From: Bacillus sp. EB01
GTDB taxonomy: Bacteria; Bacillota; Bacilli; Bacillales; Cytobacillaceae
Direction: 5' to 3'
Assembly (NCBI RefSeq): GCF_000613125.1
Contig: NZ_HG964497.1
Span: forward strand, 4,719,107 to 4,783,106
DNA: 64,000 nucleotides
Below, piece by piece: positions 58,041 through 64,000 of the stretch. The notes below the pieces were generated by a model, which saw only the letters and a program-made list of their open reading frames with translations, ran no database searches and was not told the origin of the DNA. Position 1 is the stretch's first letter. Every line of letters starts with the position of its first letter. The translations under genes and the position numbers were made by a program.

Positions 58041-59792
58041 ATGGGAAGGAAAATATTTTTGCTCGCTGCCTGCTGTGTCCTGCTTATCGGGGCTGTCTTC
58101 CCATTAAAGGAATACGCTGCAGGGATTACTGTCACCGCAGCGGTTGACGGCCTTAATATCAGGAGCGGTCCCGGCTTAAGCTACAGTGTTGTTGCTACTG
58201 TAAAAAAGGGAGCAGTTTTAACCGTCCTTTCAGAAAAAGGAGAATGGATGCAGCTCAGGCTTTCCACAGGAAAAACCGGCTGGGCTGCCAATTGGCTAGT
58301 GAACCGGCAGCAAGCCGCTTCCAAAACCAATACAACCGCGATTATTACAGCGGACAAGCTTCGAATTAGGAGTGGACCAGGAACCAACTATTCGATGACA
58401 GGTTCATTGACAATGGGAGAGCAGGTTACTATCCTCGAAAAGTCTGGACTTTGGAGTAAGATCGAAAGTAAACGCGGCAGCGGCTGGGTTTCAAGCGAAT
58501 TCCTGAAAGAGACAGGCTCACCAGGCAAAACAACAGGAACTGCACCAGCAACAACAGCGGCTAAAACGAAAATAAAAGTTGTAAACGCAGATATTTTGAA
58601 TGTGCGCACAACTCCTTCATCCAAAGCTGCCGTTGCCGGAAAGCTAAAGCAAGGTGCCAAAGTAGAAGTCTTGTCAGAATCAAACGGCTGGTCGAAAATC
58701 TCATTCTCAAATGGAAAAACAGGTTGGGTAAGCTCTGAATTTTTATCAGCCCAAGAAGAGAGCCCGAACTCTGGGAAGAATTCCACGGGTGTTATCGGAA
58801 CTGTAACAGCGACCGCACTCAGTGTCAGAAACACAGGTTCCTTGAACGGGAAGATTATTGCGACAGTCAAAAAAGGCCAGAAGTTCAGCATACTTGAAGA
58901 AAAGAATAGCTGGGCCAAAATTGAATACCAAAAAGGCAAATATGGCTGGGTGGCAGGCTGGTACCTTGATAAGGCAGCCGAGACGGGCAATGCTGCCGGC
59001 AATACTGGCAAGGAAGTCAATGAGAGCAAGGTAACTATTCTCCATGACGGAAGCAACATCCGCCAAAAGCCGGAATTGAATGCAAAAGTGATTGCCCGCG
59101 GAAACAAGGGTGAACAATTCAAAGTTAAGAAGGTGTCGGGCAGCTGGTACGAAATCGAGCTCAAGAATGGCTCTAGCGGTTTTATCGCAGGCTGGATTGT
59201 CCAGGTTTCTGGCAGTGCACCTCAAATCAGTAAGGAAGATGGTTTTTCATACCTGAAAAACAAAGTAATTGTTATTGACCCCGGCCATGGCGGAATTGAT
59301 ACCGGTACCATCGGGGTAAGAGGTACATACGAAAAAGGCCTTACATTAAAGACTGCGAACCTCTTAACCAGCAAGCTCAAAAAGCACGGTGCCAAGGTTG
59401 TGATGACGCGAAGCCGCGATACGTATTATTCGCTGCCTTCAAGGGTCAGCTCCGCGTATATAAATGGTGCGGACGCATTCATTTCAATCCATTATGATTC
59501 TATTAACGACAGGACAGTACGCGGAATGACCACCTATTATTATCATTCCTATCAAAAGAAACTCGCTGAAACAGTCCATTCAGCAACGGTTACTGAAACA
59601 AAATCAAAAAATCGGAACGCCCGCTTCGGCGATTATCATGTAATCAGGGAAAACAAGCAGGCAGCAGCCCTCATTGAACTTGGTTTCCTGAGCAATGCGT
59701 CCGAGGAAATGGGTGTCCTGAGCAACCAATTCCAGGAAAGTGCATCAACAGGAATTATGAACGGGCTTGCCCGCTATTTCAAGGAAAAATAA
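58041..59792 (+). CDS. yrvJ: N-acetylmuramoyl-L-alanine amidase with five SH3 domains (YrvJ-like)
   Basis: Secreted cell-wall hydrolase of 583 residues. A signal peptide (residues 1-27, cleavage after a YAAG-like site) is followed by five bacterial SH3 repeats starting near residues 30, 95, 176, 250 and 326 (for example GLNIRSGPGLSYSVVATVKK), separated by Ser/Thr/Gly linkers. The C-terminal Amidase_3 domain (about 408-580) has the zinc residues in VIDPGHGGIDTG and ISIHYDSI and the catalytic Glu in LIELGFLSN. ATG follows AGGAGGTG. Five SH3 units make it longer than most relatives. Confidence 0.95.
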   Translation: MGRKIFLLAACCVLLIGAVFPLKEYAAGITVTAAVDGLNIRSGPGLSYSVVATVKKGAVLTVLSEKGEWMQLRLSTGKTGWAANWLVNRQQAASKTNTTAIITADKLRIRSGPGTNYSMTGSLTMGEQVTILEKSGLWSKIESKRGSGWVSSEFLKETGSPGKTTGTAPATTAAKTKIKVVNADILNVRTTPSSKAAVAGKLKQGAKVEVLSESNGWSKISFSNGKTGWVSSEFLSAQEESPNSGKNSTGVIGTVTATALSVRNTGSLNGKIIATVKKGQKFSILEEKNSWAKIEYQKGKYGWVAGWYLDKAAETGNAAGNTGKEVNESKVTILHDGSNIRQKPELNAKVIARGNKGEQFKVKKVSGSWYEIELKNGSSGFIAGWIVQVSGSAPQISKEDGFSYLKNKVIVIDPGHGGIDTGTIGVRGTYEKGLTLKTANLLTSKLKKHGAKVVMTRSRDTYYSLPSRVSSAYINGADAFISIHYDSINDRTVRGMTTYYYHSYQKKLAETVHSATVTETKSKNRNARFGDYHVIRENKQAAALIELGFLSNASEEMGVLSNQFQESASTGIMNGLARYFKEK

Positions 59793-59804
59793 CTCCAACC
59801 AAAA

Positions 59805-59840
59805 CGAACACCCGCCAACAACTTCGGCGGGTGTTTATAT
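59805..59840. terminator. Bidirectional terminator between yrvJ and dtd
   Basis: AACACCCGCC (59807-59816) and GGCGGGTGTT (59826-59835) form a perfect 10-bp stem. Confidence 0.88.
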
Positions 59841-60022
59841 ATATCATCAGAATTTATAATGGCTGCCCCTTTTTACGTCTTTTTCCACAAAGGGAAGCTC
59901 CTGAGAATTATCATCGCAGGGACACAAAGGAAAGCATCCTTGAATTAACATCGCAGAGACAGGCGAGTCTTTGCATGGCTCGAGGCGGATTTTGGCTATC
60001 GCGAAGCCGCTTGGCTTATGTT
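59841..60022. other. Gap between yrvJ and dtd
   Basis: About 180 bases between convergent genes. I see no gene, repeat or hairpin of note. Confidence 0.4.
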
Positions 60023-60466
60023 TCAGGCTTTGCTTTCTATAATCAGTGTAACTGGACCATCATTCACAAGGCTGACATCCATCATTGCGCCAAATCGGCC
60101 CGTTTCAACAGTCATTCCTTTGTCCCGGAGCATGCTGTTGAACGTTTCATAAAGGCCATTTGCAACTTCTGGCCTGGCCGCTGCCATGAAATTTGGCCGC
60201 CTGCCTTTTCGGCAATCTCCATAGAGCGTAAATTGGGAAACTGACAAAATATCGCCGCCAACATCAAGAAGCGACAAGTTCATTTTGCCTTCCGCATCCT
60301 CATAAATACGCAAATTCGCAATTTTATCAGCTAAAAAGGCCGCATCCTTTTCTGTATCCTCATGAGTAACACCCAGCAGGACAACAAGTCCTTTCGAAAT
60401 ACTGCCGACTACTTCCCCATCTACTGTAACGCTTGCTTGCTTGCTGCGCTGAACGACTGCTTTCAT
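60023..60466 (-). CDS. dtd: D-aminoacyl-tRNA deacylase
   Basis: Removes D-amino acids (and glycine) from wrongly charged tRNA. The 147-residue protein has the catalytic motif [16 protein letters not shown] near residue 76 and the substrate-selecting motif NDGPVTLII at the C-terminus (cross-subunit GlyPro). ATG follows AGGAG. It follows rel by 53 bases, as in B. subtilis. Confidence 0.96.
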   Translation of the reverse strand: MKAVVQRSKQASVTVDGEVVGSISKGLVVLLGVTHEDTEKDAAFLADKIANLRIYEDAEGKMNLSLLDVGGDILSVSQFTLYGDCRKGRRPNFMAAARPEVANGLYETFNSMLRDKGMTVETGRFGAMMDVSLVNDGPVTLIIESKA

Positions 60467-60519
60467 TTCTTAATCTCCTGTCTTCAAAAGAATTAAAAAA
60501 ACCGCAGCGCAGCGATATA

Positions 60520-62718
60520 CTAGTTCATAATCCGCCGCACTGCGTATATTTCAGGTATTTGTTTGATTCTGTCAACAACCTTGTGTAAATGGCTGACGTT
60601 GTGAATGGCAATCGACATAATAATTGTCGCCATTTTATTACGGTCCGACTTGCCTGAAACAGCCGTAATATTCGTCTTCGTTTCATTGACAGCCTGAAGA
60701 ACCTCGTTTAGAAGCCCGCGCCTGTCGTAGCCGCTGATTTCAATATCAACATTGTATTCCTTCCTGTCAGTGAACGAAGAATCCCATTCAACCGGAATTA
60801 GGCGTGACTGATCCTCATTCTCGATATTCGGGCAATCGGCACGATGCACAGATACTCCGCGCCCTTTTGTAATAAAGCCGATAATTTCATCGCCAGGTAC
60901 AGGATTGCAGCATTTCGAAAGCCGGATCAACAGATTATCGATACCCGCGACCCGAACACCGGAATCACGCTTTTTCACAACAGTCGTCGCTGGCGTCTTC
61001 AATTCCGTCAGGGCTTCGGATATATTCGTCACAGCTTCCTGATCACGTTTCTTCCGCCATTTCTCAGTCAAGCGGTTCGTAACTTGGAGAGCCGTAACGC
61101 CATTATACCCAACCGCGGCATACATATCCTCTTCGTTTGTGAAGTTAAACTTCTCGGCAACCTTCCGCACATTTTCTGGCGTCAGAATTTCCTTTATATC
61201 GAAATTCATAGCTCGAATTTCTTTTTCAACCAGTTCGCGGCCTTTCTCAATATTCTCGTCACGCCGCTGCTTTTTGAAAAATTGGCGAATCTTATTCTTC
61301 GCTTGTGAAGTCTGGGCGAGCTTCAGCCAATCCTGGCTTGGCCCGTATGAATGCTTCGACGTCAAAATCTCAATGATATCGCCGGTCTTAAGCTTATAAT
61401 CAAGCGTAACCATCTTCCCATTGATTTTTGCACCGATCGTTTTATTGCCGATTTCCGAGTGAATCCGATAGGCAAAATCAATCGGAACCGACCCGGATGG
61501 CAGCTCGATTACATCGCCTTTCGGAGTAAACACAAACACCATATCCGAAAACAAATCTATTTTTAGCGATTCCATGAATTCCTCAGCATTGGCCGTATCA
61601 TTCTGGAATTCAAGAATATTTCTGAACCATGTCAGTTTTTGCTCAAAAGAGGCACTTTCACTAACACTTTTGCCTTCCTTGTAAGCCCAGTGGGCGGCAA
61701 TCCCGAATTCAGCAATCCTGTGCATCTCAGTGGTCCTGATTTGGACCTCGAGTGGATCACCCTTCGGACCGATGACAGTCGTATGGAGGGACTGATACAT
61801 ATTCGGCTTCGGCATTGCAATGTAATCCTTGAAGCGGCCAGGCATCGGCTTCCAGCATGTATGGATGATTCCAAGGACAGCGTAGCAATCTTTAATGCTG
61901 TTAACAACAATCCTCACAGCAAGCAAATCATAAATCTCGCTGAACTGCTTATTCTGAAGCACCATCTTCCGATAAATGCTGTAAATATGCTTGGGCCTGC
62001 CGGAAATCTCCGCCTTAATGGAAACCTCACCGACACGTTCGCGCACTTCCTCAATCACATCATCCAAATATTGCTCCCGCTCAGCACGCTTCCTTTTCAT
62101 GAGGTTGACAATCCGGTAATATTGCTGCGGATTCAAATAGCGGAGCGCAGTGTCTTCAAGCTCCCACTTAATCTTCGAAATACCAAGCCTGTGTGCAAGC
62201 GGCGCGAAGATTTCAAGCGTCTCATTCGCAATACGCTGCTGCTTTTCGAACGGAAGATGCTTCAGCGTCCTCATATTATGCAATCGGTCCGCAAGCTTGA
62301 TCAAAATGACCCGGATATCCTGGGCCATCGCCACAAACATTTTCCGGTGGTTTTCCGCCTGCTGTTCCTCATGCGATTTATATTTAATTTTGCCCAGCTT
62401 CGTCACGCCGTCAACAAGCATGGCCACTTCTTCGTTAAACTCAGCTTCAATATCCTTTAGGGTAATGGCTGTATCTTCAACGACGTCATGGAGAAATCCC
62501 GCAGCTACCGTAGCCGGGTCCATCTCCAGGTCAGCAAGAATTCCCGCAACCTGGACCGGATGGATAATATACGGCTCACCGGATTTCCGAATTTGATCAC
62601 GATGGGCAATCTCGGCATACTCGTACGCCTTCTGCACAAGTGCCACGTGCTCATCGTTCAAATATGCCCTTGTCTTGTCGATGACTTGTTCGGCGGTCAG
62701 CACTGAATCGTTCGCCAT
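60520..62718 (-). CDS. rel: Bifunctional (p)ppGpp synthetase/hydrolase Rel
   Basis: Master enzyme of the stringent response, 732 residues. The N-terminal HD hydrolase domain has FLHDVVEDT near residue 75 and KLADRLHNMRTL near 142, so hydrolysis should be active. The synthetase domain has RFKDYIAMPKPN and YQSLHTTVIGPKG near 300. Then come the TGS domain (VFVFTPKGDVIELPSGS), the zinc finger region CCNPVPGDEI and a C-terminal ACT domain. ATG follows AAAGGTG. Confidence 0.97.
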   Translation of the reverse strand: MANDSVLTAEQVIDKTRAYLNDEHVALVQKAYEYAEIAHRDQIRKSGEPYIIHPVQVAGILADLEMDPATVAAGFLHDVVEDTAITLKDIEAEFNEEVAMLVDGVTKLGKIKYKSHEEQQAENHRKMFVAMAQDIRVILIKLADRLHNMRTLKHLPFEKQQRIANETLEIFAPLAHRLGISKIKWELEDTALRYLNPQQYYRIVNLMKRKRAEREQYLDDVIEEVRERVGEVSIKAEISGRPKHIYSIYRKMVLQNKQFSEIYDLLAVRIVVNSIKDCYAVLGIIHTCWKPMPGRFKDYIAMPKPNMYQSLHTTVIGPKGDPLEVQIRTTEMHRIAEFGIAAHWAYKEGKSVSESASFEQKLTWFRNILEFQNDTANAEEFMESLKIDLFSDMVFVFTPKGDVIELPSGSVPIDFAYRIHSEIGNKTIGAKINGKMVTLDYKLKTGDIIEILTSKHSYGPSQDWLKLAQTSQAKNKIRQFFKKQRRDENIEKGRELVEKEIRAMNFDIKEILTPENVRKVAEKFNFTNEEDMYAAVGYNGVTALQVTNRLTEKWRKKRDQEAVTNISEALTELKTPATTVVKKRDSGVRVAGIDNLLIRLSKCCNPVPGDEIIGFITKGRGVSVHRADCPNIENEDQSRLIPVEWDSSFTDRKEYNVDIEISGYDRRGLLNEVLQAVNETKTNITAVSGKSDRNKMATIIMSIAIHNVSHLHKVVDRIKQIPEIYAVRRIMN

Positions 62719-62966
62719 AAAATCACCTTTGTTTCTTAGTAGAAAATATAGAGCCGAACTACAACCAACAAGGCCCCTTTGTTCCTTAGATTTATGAAAA
62801 TATTAGTGGATTGTTACTATTATCGAGAAAAAATCCAAGGATGTAAAGTGATTCAAAAGGATTTTTAGCCGAAAACATGAAATATGTCGAAAAAAGGGTT
62901 CTTTTTTGCTTTTTGGAAAAATTGGCCGATACCCTTTTAGTGAATTACAAACTGCATACGAAATCA

Positions 62967-63108
62967 AAAGCGTAAGCGCCTTGGTCATCGCCGTACAAAA
63001 TGGAGGGGCTTCGACTGAGATAAAGGAATCACGAAGAGCGTAGCGATTCGATGATGACTTATCGCAGGGAGGAGACCTGAAGTTTGCACACGTAGGCGCT
63101 GGAGCTAG
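62967..63108 (+). repeat. Large intergenic palindromic repeat, copy D
   Basis: 62983-63100 matches 36584-36704 (copy C) almost base for base. It starts AAAAGCGTAAGCGCCTTGGT and ends CACGTAGGCGCTGGAGC. It lies in the 550-base gap between apt and rel; the rest of that gap has AT-rich sequence and the apt terminator. Confidence 0.82.
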
Positions 63109-63146
63109 AGGCAAAAAATGACAAGATAATAATTCTGATATTACAA

Positions 63147-63172
63147 AGAAAACTCGCCGACTGGCGAGCCCC
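63147..63172 (-). terminator. Terminator after apt
   Basis: CTCGCC (63153-63158) and GGCGAG (63163-63168) around a four-base loop, followed on the minus strand by TTTTCTTT. Confidence 0.8.
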
Positions 63173-63271
63173 TTAGCTTTAGACAAGCTTTTGGCACAAA
63201 TTTAAAACCAAGAAAGATCTTTTTCATCAAGAAAGCACTTTACAGGAGCTTCCTTGAAACCATCATAACAC

Positions 63272-63784
63272 TTAATAATCCAACAAGGTCAAAACATCAT
63301 AGCCTTCAAGCTTTTCCCGGCCTTCTAGATAAGTCAGTTCAATGAGAAAAGCGATTCCGGCAACGATTCCGCCAAGCTCTTCGACTAACTTGATAGTCGC
63401 TTCGATTGTTCCGCCAGTCGCAAGAAGATCATCCGTAATAAGGATGCGCTGACCTGGCTGTATGGCATCTCTATGGATTGTAAGTACATTGGTGCCGTAT
63501 TCAAGCCCATAGCTTTTTTTAATCGTTTCACGAGGGAGCTTGCCTTCTTTTCGTACAGGTGCAAAACCAACCCCAAGCGAATAAGCAACCGGGCAGCCAA
63601 TGATGAAGCCGCGCGCTTCAGGGCCGACAACAAGGTCAATTTTCTTTTCCTTTGCATATGAGACAATTTGGTCTGTCGCATATTTATAGGCTTCCCCATT
63701 ATTCATTAGCGGTGTAATATCTTTAAACTTGATGCCTTCTTTTGGCCAGTCAGGCACAATTGTAACATACTGTCTTAAATCCAT
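63272..63784 (-). CDS. apt: Adenine phosphoribosyltransferase
   Basis: Makes AMP from adenine and PRPP in purine salvage. The 170-residue protein has the PRPP-binding motif [16 protein letters not shown] near residue 118 and [12 protein letters not shown] near 51. ATG follows GAGGAGGCAGTAAAAG. Its first codons overlap the end of recJ by ten bases. Confidence 0.97.
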   Translation of the reverse strand: MDLRQYVTIVPDWPKEGIKFKDITPLMNNGEAYKYATDQIVSYAKEKKIDLVVGPEARGFIIGCPVAYSLGVGFAPVRKEGKLPRETIKKSYGLEYGTNVLTIHRDAIQPGQRILITDDLLATGGTIEATIKLVEELGGIVAGIAFLIELTYLEGREKLEGYDVLTLLDY

Positions 63785-64000
63785 TCTTTTACTGCCTCCT
63801 CATTTTCAACAGGCTCTGCCAGGATTTGGGCGAATAGGCTTTTCAGCTGCCCATAAGAAGAAAATAATAAATCCTGCTCAAGAGCGATATGTGCTTGCTT
63901 ATCCTGGTAAGTTCGCGACTCAGCCAGGTCTCGTTTATTCGAAGTCTTGGCAACGGAAATTAATCCATTGTTTATTGTAACAAACTCAAGCTCAAAAAAC
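63775..64000 (-). CDS. recJ: Single-strand DNA exonuclease RecJ, C-terminal 74 residues, cut by window edge
   Basis: The open frame enters from the right edge: [20 protein letters not shown], then [11 protein letters not shown], ending in EAVKEWI and a TAA within the apt start. The pattern FVxINNG and KRDLxESxTYQ fits the C-terminal domain of Firmicute RecJ, and recJ precedes apt in B. subtilis. The catalytic domains lie outside the window. Confidence 0.85.
   Translation of the reverse strand, partial: FFELEFVTINNGLISVAKTSNKRDLAESRTYQDKQAHIALEQDLLFSSYGQLKSLFAQILAEPVENEEAVKEWI

Noticed and set aside
58388..59164. 258-codon minus-strand ORF opposite the amidase
   Set aside because: Shadow of yrvJ; the composition mirrors the SH3 repeats on the other strand.
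61639..62460. 273-codon plus-strand ORF opposite rel
   Set aside because: Shadow of the well-conserved rel frame with no initiation site.
62803..63186. 127-codon minus-strand ORF between apt and rel
   Set aside because: It runs through repeat copy D and the apt terminator, has no good ribosome binding site and gives a protein like the ORF in copy C, as expected from a shared non-coding repeat.

Overview
This 64 kb window is a chromosomal core segment of an endospore-forming Bacillus-like Firmicute (family Bacillaceae). The main evidence is sporulation genes (spoIIP, gpr, sigK, sda), a competence operon (comEA-EB-EC plus comER), two T-box leaders, a 6S RNA, strong AGGAGG ribosome binding sites, and gene order matching the Bacillus subtilis lepA-to-recJ arc. 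Some features differ from B. subtilis 168: psd and pssA lie between sda and a pepF-type peptidase, sigK is one uninterrupted frame with no skin prophage, and the intergenic regions are rich in palindromic and tandem repeats. I did not see phage, insertion-sequence, tRNA, rRNA or CRISPR genes. Most genes lie on the minus strand, so the operons read right to left; minus-strand order is meant below.

Layout from left to right. 1-6.5 kb: the N-terminal part of lepA (cut by the window edge), yqxA, spoIIP, gpr, rpsT (+), holA and yqzM (+). 6.6-11 kb: comEC, comEB and comEA, with divergent comER. 11-16.4 kb: a housekeeping operon yqeG-yqeH-aroE-yhbY-nadD-yqeK-rsfS-yqeM for ribosome assembly, shikimate and NAD synthesis, with a double-hairpin element between yqeK and rsfS. 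16.4-22 kb: sda (+) behind a cluster of DnaA boxes, psd, pssA (+), pepF, a YjcZ-like small protein and sigK (+). 22.1-23.1 kb: a cluster of very short ORFs, including YrzI paralogues. 23.5-27.5 kb: the CymR-type sulfur operon yrrT-mtnN-mccA-mccB followed by yrhC, with a near-consensus CymR operator upstream. 27.6-35 kb: yrzA (+), yrrS, pbpI, greA, udk, and trmR-trhP1-trhP2 for the tRNA wobble uridine. 35-46.4 kb: mltG, yrzB, ruvX, ireB-like yrzL, alaS with its T-box, yrrI, a zinc-ribbon protein, yrrD, recD2 and a TPR protein. 46.7-52.9 kb: mnmA and its partner cysteine desulfurase, cymR itself, a YczE-type membrane protein, rarA (+) and tcdA. 53-64 kb: a 52-bp tandem array, 6S RNA, hisS-aspS under a T-box, a yrzK-like gene, a five-SH3 amidase (+), dtd, rel, apt and the C-terminal end of recJ.

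The most unusual material is intergenic. Three tandem arrays with a 52-bp period (51.8, 53.0 and 57.7 kb) look like diverged members of one repeat family with a hairpin at the same phase in each unit. Two further short arrays (23.3 and 46.6 kb) have related architecture. At least six larger palindromic repeats of two or three types sit between operons. The cluster of 26-46 residue ORFs at 22.1-23.1 kb is the best candidate for poorly described coding content. All family assignments come from reading the sequence and from memory of B. subtilis; no database search was run.
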